A stretch of 13,860 nucleotides of DNA from Actinomycetota bacterium (GCA_023379725.1 JAMCPC010000024.1:8436-22295), one strand, 5' to 3'. Positions 1 through 6,926 are shown, numbered from the stretch's first letter. Notes: generated by a model from the letters alone, not told the origin. Numbers and translations: made by a program.

Positions 1-555
1 GGGGACTCGAACTACACAGGCTCTACCACCAGCTCCGCCTCGCCTCTTCCGGCCTGCTCAACCTCCACCTCCACTGCAACCGGCACCTGCATCCAGACAG
101 TGAACCAAGACACAACCACCACCACGATCACCTCATCTGTGAACCCCTCTGTCACTGGCCAACAGGTCACCTTCACTGCCACGGTAGTATCCAACTCACC
201 TGGCTCTGGAACCCCGACTGGTACGATAGACTTTGAAGAGACAACCGGCGCAACCACCACCACAATCTCAGGATGTGGTGCAGTTGCCCTTACCTCAGGT
301 AACTCAGCTACAGCTACCTGCACCACCCCTGCAATCTCCGGCAACCCCCCGTCTCCCACCTCCACTACAGCACTTGAGAAAGCAGGCTCCACCTACACCA
401 TAACGGCCATCTACTCAGGGGACTCGAACTACACAGGCTCTACCACCAGCTCCGCCTCGCCTCTTCCGGCCTGCTCAACCTCCACCTCCACTGCAACCGG
501 CACCTGCATCCAGACAGTGAACCAAGACACAACCACCACCACGATCACCTCATCT
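1..555 (+). repeat. Perfect 138-nt direct repeat, 417 nt apart, in the Ig-like array
   Basis: Bases 1-138 and 418-555 are identical, offset by 417 nt (139 codons), so the reading frame is kept. After the identical block the copies diverge, but islands stay similar, such as the 'SNSPGSGTPTG' segment near 190 and 607 and 'SGCGAV' near 270 and 675. The window opens inside a copy, so the array probably continues upstream. Perfect identity of long in-frame copies points to recent duplication or ongoing homogenisation. Confidence 0.95.
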
Positions 556-2925
556 CAAAATCCTGTTTTGGTGGGTACACCTGTTATCTATACAGTAACG
601 GTGGTATCCAACTCACCTGGCTCTGGAACCCCCACCGGCACGGTCACATTCTATGATAATTCTACGCCCATATCAGGATGTGGTGCAGTTACTCTAAGTA
701 GTTCAGGTACGGCCACCTGTACCCAGACCTACTACACCGCTTCCAAACATGTCATTACAGCTTCTTATAATCCAAGTATCAGTTATGCTGGTTCTAGCGT
801 AGCTGCAACATCAGCAATTACAGAACAACCCTATTTCCCTGCACCACCTGCACCATCTGTAACATCTGTGTCTCCAGATGTAGGTCCTCCATCGGGTGGC
901 ATATCGGTTACTATCGTAGGCGATAACTTTGCAAATGCGGGATATGTGTTCTTTGGAAATACAGCAGCCGTCTCATTCAGTGTGGAGTCTTCCACGGAGA
1001 TACAGGCAATATCTCCCCCGGAGCCCTTTGGTACGGTGAATATCACCGTAGCTACCCCAGGTGGAACCTCTCCTACGACCTCAGCAGACCTCTTTACCTA
1101 CGGGTCACCTCCATCTGTCACCTCCATATCACCGTCATCTGGCCCCATCAACGGAGGAACCTCAGTTACTATCACCGGAACCGGATTTAATTCCAGCGTA
1201 GATGTGTCATTTGGTAGTGTCGGGGCAATCTCAGTTACCTTCCAGTCCTCCACCTCCATTATGGTAGTATCGCCAGCAGAGCCGCTCGGTACGGTGAATG
1301 TAACCGTCACTACTCCAGGAGGAAGAAGCCCTATCAGCTCCGCTGACCTCTTTACCTACACAAAGGCAGTTCCAACTCTTCTTGTTAAGGGATCCACTTT
1401 CACAAATGGAAACGTGAGCTTTTCTGCTACCCTGACACCACCAGCTACAGATCTTCCTCCTGTTGGTGGAAGTGTCTCTTTTGCATACGGATCGCAGTCT
1501 CTATGTACAGCTGTATTGACAGATGGAAGCGGTTCGTGCCTTCTTATGCCGACATTTTCTCCAGGAACCTATACGATACTGGCCAGTTACTCAGGTGATG
1601 TCAATTATGAAGCCATGACCGAAACCTTCTCTTTCGACTACACCTATACATCTGCTGGTTCTCTTTCGTCTTACCATCCGATCACTCCGGTAAGGCTATG
1701 TGACACCAGAGAGCACAATCCCTCCGACCTGTCTGGTATGGCTCTAAGCCAATGTGAAGGAAAGACTCTTGGTCCACAGGAGACTCTCAACGTCGAGGTT
1801 GGAGGGCTTGGTCCTGTGCCTCCCAGTGCAACAGGGGTAATGGTAAACATCACAGCAATACATCCCAATGGAGCAAGCTATTTGACTGTCTATCCCGACG
1901 GAACCGACCGACCTGCTACATCTTCATTGAGCGTATCTTCCCCATATGCCACCGCAAAGCTACAGATGGTGGCAGTTGGCAAAGGAGGTAGGATATCTAT
2001 CTACAATGCCACAGGGGATGTGAACGTGGTGGTAGATATACAGGGATATACGGCACCAGACACGAACACACAGGGTGCATTCTATATTCCAATATCTCCT
2101 CTGCGTATCTGTGACACACGTAGTGGCAATCCCTCTGGTCTCTCAGGTCCTCAGGCACAGTGTAATGGCCATGGTTTGGAAAAGGGCTCTGTATTGAATA
2201 TACAGGTAGCAGGTCTTGGCTCGATTCCCTCTCATGGAGTATCTGGAGTGATACTGAACACAGCTGTTACCGATACCGGAGGTACCGGGTATGCCACGCT
2301 GTATCCTGCAGGTATAGAGCACCCAATGGCATCAAATCTCAATTGGATACCGAGTGATGTGGTGGTAAATGAGGCAGCGGTGCCACTCTCCCAAAGTGGG
2401 GCCATAGACCTGTACTCCTTCACTCCCGCTCAGGCAATTGTAGATGTAGTGGGGTACTATGTAAACGAATCCCTGCTGCCTGCAGACAAGCCACTTACCT
2501 CCTTGTCACAATCTTCTGCTGGGGCATTCTCCTTAGGTGAACCTGTAAGGGTATGTGATACCAGAAAGGGCAATCCCTCCGATCTGTCTGGTGTTGCTCT
2601 AAGCCAGTGTGAAGGGAGGACCCTTGGTCCACAGAAGACCCTTACCATACAGGTAACAGGCGTATCTGGTCTTCCGACCAACTCCAAGATAATAGGGGCG
2701 GTGCTTGACGTAACCACTACCGGCATGACTTCTTCTGGAGGTTACCTGACCGTATATCCTGGAGGTGCACTACCTGTATCTTCGACTATTGATTGGAATG
2801 AACCTGCCAAGCCGGTATCCAATATGGCAATTACTGAAGTCGGAGCGGATGGCACAGTGTCAATTTATAATTCAAGTGGCTATACCAATGTGGTAGTGGA
2901 TGTGATAGGGTATATTATCAGATAG
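1..2925 (+). CDS. Large secreted Ig-like / IPT-TIG repeat surface protein, 5' end outside window
   Basis: The frame is open from base 1, so the start lies upstream; 974 residues are visible. Reading in order: Thr/Ser-rich Ig-like repeats of the Big_3_5 kind ('PTGTVTFYD', 'YSGDSNYTGS') at residues 1-275; two IPT/TIG domains at about 285-369 and 371-455, each opening 'PSVTSxSP' and closing 'SADLFTY'; another Ig-like domain at about 457-545; and three C-terminal repeats of about 130 residues starting near 558, 693 and 840. Each of those has 'R(L/I/V)CDTR' near its start and 'DVxGY' or 'DIQGY' at its end. Cysteines recur in pairs, suggesting disulfides in an exported protein. There is no LPXTG signal or C-terminal membrane helix, so any anchor must be N-terminal and out of view. 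The role is probably adhesion or surface layer, inferred from architecture only. The first 840 bases are visibly richer in ACC/TCC codons than the rest. The next gene follows within about 30 bases. Confidence 0.9.
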   Translation, partial: GDSNYTGSTTSSASPLPACSTSTSTATGTCIQTVNQDTTTTTITSSVNPSVTGQQVTFTATVVSNSPGSGTPTGTIDFEETTGATTTTISGCGAVALTSGNSATATCTTPAISGNPPSPTSTTALEKAGSTYTITAIYSGDSNYTGSTTSSASPLPACSTSTSTATGTCIQTVNQDTTTTTITSSQNPVLVGTPVIYTVTVVSNSPGSGTPTGTVTFYDNSTPISGCGAVTLSSSGTATCTQTYYTASKHVITASYNPSISYAGSSVAATSAITEQPYFPAPPAPSVTSVSPDVGPPSGGISVTIVGDNFANAGYVFFGNTAAVSFSVESSTEIQAISPPEPFGTVNITVATPGGTSPTTSADLFTYGSPPSVTSISPSSGPINGGTSVTITGTGFNSSVDVSFGSVGAISVTFQSSTSIMVVSPAEPLGTVNVTVTTPGGRSPISSADLFTYTKAVPTLLVKGSTFTNGNVSFSATLTPPATDLPPVGGSVSFAYGSQSLCTAVLTDGSGSCLLMPTFSPGTYTILASYSGDVNYEAMTETFSFDYTYTSAGSLSSYHPITPVRLCDTREHNPSDLSGMALSQCEGKTLGPQETLNVEVGGLGPVPPSATGVMVNITAIHPNGASYLTVYPDGTDRPATSSLSVSSPYATAKLQMVAVGKGGRISIYNATGDVNVVVDIQGYTAPDTNTQGAFYIPISPLRICDTRSGNPSGLSGPQAQCNGHGLEKGSVLNIQVAGLGSIPSHGVSGVILNTAVTDTGGTGYATLYPAGIEHPMASNLNWIPSDVVVNEAAVPLSQSGAIDLYSFTPAQAIVDVVGYYVNESLLPADKPLTSLSQSSAGAFSLGEPVRVCDTRKGNPSDLSGVALSQCEGRTLGPQKTLTIQVTGVSGLPTNSKIIGAVLDVTTTGMTSSGGYLTVYPGGALPVSSTIDWNEPAKPVSNMAITEVGADGTVSIYNSSGYTNVVVDVIGYIIR
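1672..2922 (+). repeat. Three C-terminal 'RxCDTR' repeats
   Basis: The units run approximately 1672-2052, 2077-2463 and 2518-2922. Each encodes 'PxR(L/I/V)CDTR', then 'GNPSxLSG' or 'HNPSDLSG', a second Cys in 'QCEG' or 'QCNG', a central 'TVYP' or 'TLYP', and a final 'V(V)VDxxGY'. Units 1 and 3 are close at the DNA level (compare from 1716 and from 2571, offset 855 nt), whereas unit 2 is much more diverged. I recognise the pattern from many actinobacterial surface proteins; its biochemical role is not known to me. Confidence 0.85.
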
Positions 2926-2955
2926 GGTATATTGTCGGATGAGGGTTGGATAAAT

Positions 2956-3369
2956 ATGATGGTAGCGCATAATTCAAATACTTTGCCGGGAGATGATAGC
3001 GGTAAGCAGGTTCGTGAGGCAGTGGCGGCCAATACAAATACGCCTATGGACGTACTGGCAGTGCTTGCTACGGATGAGAGTGCTACTGTCCGTGAAGCAG
3101 TTGCCAGGAACACAAAGACGGCGTCGAGTATATTGGCACAACTGGCAAAGGATAAGGATTGGCGAGTTCGGATGGCGGTTGCGTCCAGTCAGAACGTGTT
3201 ACAGAGTGTGCTGGAATCTCTGGCGAACGACAAGGATAGGTATGTCCGCAAAACGGTCGCGAGAAACCCAAGAACTCCGATACATGCGCTGGCGATATTG
3301 GCGAAGGATGAAGATTTAACCGATGTGGATTCGAGAGGATTAGAGTCGGTCGAAGGAGGTAAAGAATAG
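2956..3369 (+). CDS. Leucine-rich-repeat-variant (LRV) / HEAT-like repeat protein
   Basis: A short soluble protein of about 137 residues with no signal peptide or membrane helix. From 3010 it has four units at an exact 78-nt (26-residue) period, beginning at 3010, 3088, 3166 and 3244. Each follows 'VRxxVAxNxxTPxxxLxxLAxDxD', the signature of LRV repeats, which form alternating-helix solenoids used for protein binding. A shortened first unit ('VAHNSNTLP') may act as a cap. I chose ATG 2956, preceded by GAGGG at 2941-2945; TTG 2932 is an in-frame alternative adding 8 residues. The acidic tail ('DVDSRGLESVEGGKE') contains the Shine-Dalgarno of the next reading frame, and its TAG touches the next ATG (TAGATG). 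The function is unknown; its position suggests it may accompany the surface or pilus genes. LRV proteins can carry an N-terminal Fe-S domain, but no Cys cluster is present here. Confidence 0.8.
   Translation: MMVAHNSNTLPGDDSGKQVREAVAANTNTPMDVLAVLATDESATVREAVARNTKTASSILAQLAKDKDWRVRMAVASSQNVLQSVLESLANDKDRYVRKTVARNPRTPIHALAILAKDEDLTDVDSRGLESVEGGKE
3353..3360 (+). promoter_or_regulatory. Perfect Shine-Dalgarno AAGGAGGT for ATG 3370
   Basis: AAGGAGGT at 3353-3360 lies 9 bases before ATG 3370, inside the last codons of the LRV gene. It is among the strongest ribosome binding sites in the window. It indicates that something starting at 3370 is, or was, well translated, although the frame now closes after 42 codons. 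Confidence 0.7.
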
Positions 3370-3664
3370 ATGCAACCTATAAAGACAGGCGATGTGGTCA
3401 GACGCGTGGTGCTGTTGTTGCTGATTTGTGTGGTGGTGGTAATGGAGGTAACGGCAGTGGAGGTAGCGGTGGCGGTGCCCCCCCAGCGGATACGGTAGCG
3501 GTGGCGGCGGGTGCTCCAGTGCAGCTCTATCCAGCCCGTCCAGTAGCTCGATCTGGTACATGACCGATGGCAACGGATATGCGGTAGTTGCGTGGTGGAA
3601 CAATCCACTGCCGTCGGCATCGGCTAACCTTATCCTTACCCATATGGTCATAGAGACCGGATGA
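3370..3664 (+). pseudogene. Frameshifted gene for a Gly-rich exported protein
   Basis: From ATG 3370 the frame gives a 42-residue peptide (stop at 3496-3498) with a signal-like start: 'MQPIKTGDVVRRVVLLLL' followed by Val-rich sequence. Coding character then moves between frames. One frame reads Gly/Ser-rich 'CGGGNGGNGSGGSGGG' from 3429. After the C7 tract at 3478-3484 a third frame reads 'SGYGSGGGGCSSAALSSP', then 'WYMTDGNGYAVVAWWNNP', ending at TGA 3662-3664. Loss of one TG in the TGTGTGG at 3427-3433 plus one extra C in the C7 tract would restore a single 97-residue product. That product would have a membrane or signal segment, a Gly-rich linker and a C-terminal domain. Its stop overlaps the ATG at 3661 as ATGA, a coupling that random sequence would seldom show. 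Alternatives are a genuine 42-residue membrane peptide, sequencing errors, or phase variation. The (GGT/GGC)n linker uses the same codons as the one at 6360-6421. Confidence 0.5.
3478..3484 (+). repeat. C7 homopolymer at the frame break
   Basis: Seven consecutive C bases separate the Gly-rich frame (GGT GCC CCC CCA) from the frame reading 'SGYGSGGGGC'. Eight or five C would join them. Tracts of this kind are classic slippage sites. Confidence 0.7.
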
Positions 3665-3948
3665 AGATCATGACTTTTAGCTCATCACTCCGGCCAGGAC
3701 GGAACGGTAGCATCTTCGCTTCCTCCTCGCCAATGCATCGGCGCAGGGTTGCTGGATTCCCTGCAGATGAGGGGTTTACCATCATAGAGCTCTTGGTGGT
3801 ACTGCTTATCATGGGCATACTCATGGCGATAGCCGTACCCATGTTCTCGAGTACGGGTGCCTATGCCGACGATTCCAGCGCGCAGTCGGATCTGGCCAAT
3901 GCGGGGAATGAGAGCAACCGGTCAGAGGTAGCAATTTTAGTAGGAAAT

Positions 3949-3997
3949 TACAATAAATATTGTAGGAATTCACTTAGATGTTTTTACAACAAAAACA
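3949..3997. promoter_or_regulatory. Two inverted repeats upstream of the pseudopilin promoter
   Basis: TACAATA-AA-TATTGTA at 3949-3964 is a 7-bp inverted repeat with a 2-base centre. TGTTTTT-ACAAC-AAAAACA at 3979-3997 is a second 7-bp inverted repeat with a 5-base centre. Both lie in the AT-rich stretch, 24-57 bases upstream of the -35 element at 4022. Their position suits regulator binding sites; the binding protein is unknown. Confidence 0.4.
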
Positions 3998-4021
3998 GGT
4001 ATATTATTGTATTCTTATCCA

Positions 4022-4050
4022 TAGACAGTAGCAGTATATATCTTTATAAT
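4022..4050 (+). promoter_or_regulatory. Sigma70-like promoter TAGACA-N17-TATAAT for the pseudopilin operon
   Basis: TAGACA at 4022-4027 (5 of 6 matches to TTGACA) and TATAAT at 4045-4050 (perfect) are exactly 17 bases apart. The expected start of transcription, seven bases past the -10 box, is base 4057, which is the A of an ATG in frame with the prepilin gene. There is no Shine-Dalgarno before that ATG, as expected for a leaderless transcript, a mode common in actinobacteria. Confidence 0.6.
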
Positions 4051-4056
4051 GGTTTT

Positions 4057-5268
4057 ATGAGTACTGCAGAGGGAGTAAAGAGGGATTCAACGGTCAGGTG
4101 TCTGTTGTTTTCCGCGTTTCCTGGTGTGAGATATAAGTCACATGGCTTGACGAACGGTGGAAAGCGAATCAAGATCGGCAGGAAATCTGGCATGTCCGTT
4201 GACAGCATGGAAGAATCCGGTATGACCCTTGTAGAGGTACTGGTCAGTTTGATGCTTATCCTGATCGTACTGGTTCCCTCGGCAGAGTTTATGCTTTCGG
4301 GATTAAAAGCAGAGGCAGCCCAGAGATACCGGGTAGCCGCTACCGCACTGGCTCAGGGTCAGCTTGCCGCCCTTCAGGGACCGGCTTTTTCAACGGTATA
4401 TTACCCGGCGACATCTCCCTACAATAATCCTCCCAATCCGGGGGTATCGACAACGCCATCGTGGTGCGATACTGGTGGAGACGGGTTCCAATGTTCACCG
4501 CCCAAGACGACCACGATTCCCTCCTGTGGGCTACTGTCCTCTTCCCTGAGTACCTATCCTCCACTGGCGCATCAGTGTAGATTCCAGCTGGCAGGGCAGT
4601 CTCGTAGTGTAATCTATACCTTTACCTACGGCGTAACATGGGAGCCAACGGCAGGTTCGCAGCAGATACCGGCAGAGGGCGGGCCGGGTGCCCTGCAATC
4701 GCCGCCTGATTACTTTACAGCCGGGTGTGCTCCATCGTATCCAGGCATACCTGGTTCTACTTCGCAGTCTTTGGGGGTAGAACCGACATCGTTCCAGATT
4801 GATCTGAACGTCGATATCACGTGGACACCGCCCCAGCCTCCCGCTGCCAGACCTGCCGCACCTCAGCAGGTACAGGTTTCAGGGTCACGCTCTATTCCAT
4901 TGCACTACTTTGATAGCGGGAAGGGCAATATAGTCGTCTGGGGACTCAAGCCGGGTAGCTCGATCAGTGCATCCAATGCCAAGAACAGCTATTCTACAAC
5001 GGCGTTCAGCTCCAATAAGCAGTCCGACTGTGCTGTCCTATTCAACGTGAATCCTGGTACTTACACAGTCGACGGAGTGCCGGGCGTAGACATTACTCCT
5101 GACACATCCAGCGGAGAGTTCACTGCATGTGTCGGCGTAGCCCCCGGAGCATCCGGATTCACTGCTACGAGTCAGCCCCCTGGGCCGCCTACCAGTAATA
5201 AAAACTTTTCTCCACCAAACTTTTCTCCACCGTTTGTAGGATGCCAGTACTTTGGAGTCACATCATGA
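4057..5268 (+). CDS. PilV/GspI-like minor prepilin with long basic leader
   Basis: The predicted 403-residue product is a membrane-anchored minor pilin. It starts with a basic leader of 55 residues ending 'MEESG', then the class III signal helix 'MTLVEVLVSLMLILIVLV', with cleavage after Gly55 and Glu at +5. The ectodomain of about 330 residues is rich in Pro, Ser, Tyr and Cys and ends with a 15-nt tandem repeat (5203-5232, 'NFSPPNFSPP') and 'GCQYFGVTS'. The helix is of the PilV/GspI type, and such proteins help prime pilus or pseudopilus assembly. Start 4057 is chosen because a strong promoter places transcription initiation on it. The leader's 'FPGVR...GGKR...ESG' also resembles that of the next prepilin, suggesting the leader is really translated. 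ATG 4192 (AGGA upstream, 10-residue leader) is an alternative, and the frame is open back to 3661. Its TGA overlaps the next ATG as ATGA, so translation is probably coupled. Confidence 0.75.
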   Translation: MSTAEGVKRDSTVRCLLFSAFPGVRYKSHGLTNGGKRIKIGRKSGMSVDSMEESGMTLVEVLVSLMLILIVLVPSAEFMLSGLKAEAAQRYRVAATALAQGQLAALQGPAFSTVYYPATSPYNNPPNPGVSTTPSWCDTGGDGFQCSPPKTTTIPSCGLLSSSLSTYPPLAHQCRFQLAGQSRSVIYTFTYGVTWEPTAGSQQIPAEGGPGALQSPPDYFTAGCAPSYPGIPGSTSQSLGVEPTSFQIDLNVDITWTPPQPPAARPAAPQQVQVSGSRSIPLHYFDSGKGNIVVWGLKPGSSISASNAKNSYSTTAFSSNKQSDCAVLFNVNPGTYTVDGVPGVDITPDTSSGEFTACVGVAPGASGFTATSQPPGPPTSNKNFSPPNFSPPFVGCQYFGVTS

Positions 5269-6926
5269 GAGAACAGAGCAGGTGGCCGGTCGGGCCATCA
5301 AGGCATACCGTGGTGGCAGGATTCCCGTTTCACTCTGTGCGATGGCGAGTTGGCGGGAAGCGAAACGGTGGCAAATGGGCCAAGCGGAGCACCGGCGGCA
5401 CCGAGTCAGGGTTTTCTCTTATCGAACTCATGGTGGCATCGTTCATCTTCATGATCGTGCTCGGAATGGTATTTGTGACGACAGACTCAGTGATGACCAC
5501 CAGTACGACCGCTTTTGCTGGCAGTAATGAGACAGTACTGGCGGGTCAGACGGGAGAGGAGTTGTCCAGCTACATAAACGATGCCAATCTTTTTGGTGCA
5601 GGTATGCTTACGGCCTCCAGCGTTCCGAAATGTTCCGTTGCCTGGTGCTATCCGAACGGCAAAGCCGTACCCGGTGGGTCTTTACTCTATGCACCTACCC
5701 CACCTGCAGGATCGAGTCCCCTGGTCATTGCATGTCCTGAGGAGATGCTCTACTGGGGTGTCTCGCAGCCGGCAGGATCTACATCTGTATATCCTGCATG
5801 GTACTTTATTTACGCGGGAACAAGCCCGGGTTCACCGTCCGGTATATATACGCTCAAGATGATTTCGTTTCCGCCTGGTTCCGGGTATGCAGCCACGTTA
5901 GTGGAGCAGGTGAAATCCGTCGGTTGCCCATCGTCTGCTCCCACCGGAGTGACGGCAGCCATAGATAGCGCCATGTCGACCAACGGGGTATCCGATGCCC
6001 TTACCGGTGAGCCGGTATCAGACCTACTCATCGACACGAATGATCTGTATATTCCACCCTCATCCCCATACAACACAGACAATGCGAGTTCTTTATTCAA
6101 ATACGTCAGCCTGTCTCCGGGGACATACCTGCCTGTTGCCAGTGAGGGCAAGGGTTACTACAGCTATACGGGCACAGTTACCGATATATATGTGGATGTA
6201 GAGTTGACCAGCAGGGTAAAGCATGTTGCCGGTGCAGTTCCTCAGATTGGTACGATCGGGCGGTTTACCGACGAAATCCAGATTGACAGTGTAACGATCG
6301 ATCAGACTATGGCTGAGGTGTCATGTGCCGGACAGCCTAGTTGCGCTCCCACCCCCAGCGGCGGTGGTTCCGGCGGTGGCGGTGGTTCCGGCGGTGGCGG
6401 TGGTTCCGGCGGTGGCGGTGGCACTGGAAGTTCTACCTTGTTGACTATTACCATCAATAACGGTTCATTTACGTTTGTAACTTCAGCCGGCAGCCTCTCG
6501 GCATCCGGACTTAGCGGGCAGATGAGTGGCACGTACACATCCGGTACGATAGACATTCCGTCCAGCGGAGTAGCGCTTAATCCGATGTCGGCTTTCTTGG
6601 CTGGCATCACGGCAAATGTCACTATTGAAGCGTCAGGATCGGCGACAGGATCGTTTTCGGGTGGGCAGATATCCGGTCTCAATATACCTGCAAGTGTGGC
6701 CATATCGGCAGGATCCTATGGTGGTTGCACCTATTCGCAGCCACTTGATGGGCTTAGCGGTACTATCAGCAGCAGCGGTAGTGGTACGCTTACTGCCAGC
6801 GGTATGGCAGTCGGTAATCTGGCTGCAGGTAGCGGTAGCCTGTGTTCCATACTGTCCGGCTATATAACGTCGTCAGATAAGATTAGCATATCGTGGCCGG
6901 TTACGGTGAGTCCGGCCAATCCATGA
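5265..6926 (+). CDS. PilW/GspJ-like minor prepilin with Gly-rich linker and extra C-terminal domain
   Basis: A 553-residue predicted membrane-anchored minor pilin. It has a leader of 49 residues, strongly basic ('WRVGGKRNGGKWAKRS'), ending 'TESG'. The class III cleavage site G49|F50 is followed by 'FSLIELMVASFIFMIVLGMV', with Glu at +5, typical of the PilW/GspJ group. A first ectodomain spans about 75-360. A flexible linker of repeated GGGGGS units occupies residues about 365-388. The C-terminal domain, about 390-553, is a low-complexity Ser/Gly/Ala/Thr-rich, probably beta-rich region with two Cys. PilW/GspJ proteins usually have 200-350 residues, so the second domain after the linker looks like an add-on displayed at the tip. 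Start ATG 5265 overlaps the upstream TGA (ATGA); an in-frame ATG at 5241 lies inside the previous gene and is less likely. Its own stop also sits in ATGA (6923-6926). Confidence 0.85.
   Translation: MREQSRWPVGPSRHTVVAGFPFHSVRWRVGGKRNGGKWAKRSTGGTESGFSLIELMVASFIFMIVLGMVFVTTDSVMTTSTTAFAGSNETVLAGQTGEELSSYINDANLFGAGMLTASSVPKCSVAWCYPNGKAVPGGSLLYAPTPPAGSSPLVIACPEEMLYWGVSQPAGSTSVYPAWYFIYAGTSPGSPSGIYTLKMISFPPGSGYAATLVEQVKSVGCPSSAPTGVTAAIDSAMSTNGVSDALTGEPVSDLLIDTNDLYIPPSSPYNTDNASSLFKYVSLSPGTYLPVASEGKGYYSYTGTVTDIYVDVELTSRVKHVAGAVPQIGTIGRFTDEIQIDSVTIDQTMAEVSCAGQPSCAPTPSGGGSGGGGGSGGGGGSGGGGGTGSSTLLTITINNGSFTFVTSAGSLSASGLSGQMSGTYTSGTIDIPSSGVALNPMSAFLAGITANVTIEASGSATGSFSGGQISGLNIPASVAISAGSYGGCTYSQPLDGLSGTISSSGSGTLTASGMAVGNLAAGSGSLCSILSGYITSSDKISISWPVTVSPANP
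6360..6421 (+). repeat. 18-nt tandem repeat encoding a (Gly)5-Ser linker
   Basis: About three and a half copies of an 18-nt unit (GGCGGTGGCGGTGGTTCC) encode GGGGGS repeats between the two ectodomains of the PilW-like protein. Near-identical units may change number by slippage without breaking the frame, which would vary linker length. Confidence 0.85.

Larger units (their letters stand above)
3661..4056 (+). pseudogene. Truncated type IV pilin (PilA-like) head, open in frame into the next gene
   Basis: From ATG 3661 (ATGA overlap with the preceding frame) the peptide has a 38-residue basic leader ending 'RRRVAGFPADEG', a class III prepilin cleavage site G38|F39 and the helix 'FTIIELLVVLLIMGILMAIA' with Glu at +5. 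It continues 'SAQSDLANAG', as in normal major pilins. ATG 3733 would give a more usual 14-residue leader. After about base 3936 the pilin character stops and the DNA becomes AT-rich with palindromes and a promoter. The frame happens to have no stop, so it runs without interruption into the PilV-like gene and would give a 535-residue double-prepilin fusion ending at 5268. I read it as a pilin gene that lost its C-terminal domain, but translation of the full fusion cannot be excluded. Confidence 0.55.

Noticed and set aside
3411..3440. Lipobox for a lipoprotein in the 3370 frame ('LLLLIC')
   Set aside because: Ile at the position before Cys does not fit the usual small residue (Ala/Gly/Ser), and the Cys lies at the presumed frame break.
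3189..3620. Reverse-strand frames over the frameshifted Gly-rich region, rich in His/Thr/Tyr
   Set aside because: Composition comes from the antisense of GGT/GGC repeats; no start signal, and the + strand carries a signal-like helix and the ATGA coupling.
6360..6421. CRISPR-like or other non-coding short repeat array
   Set aside because: The 18-nt units are contiguous without spacers and encode an in-frame Gly-Ser linker.
6302..6703. Reverse-strand open frame with a Pro-rich segment opposite the Gly linker
   Set aside because: It mirrors the (Gly)5Ser linker of the PilW-like gene in antisense, has no ribosome binding site and no recognisable domain.
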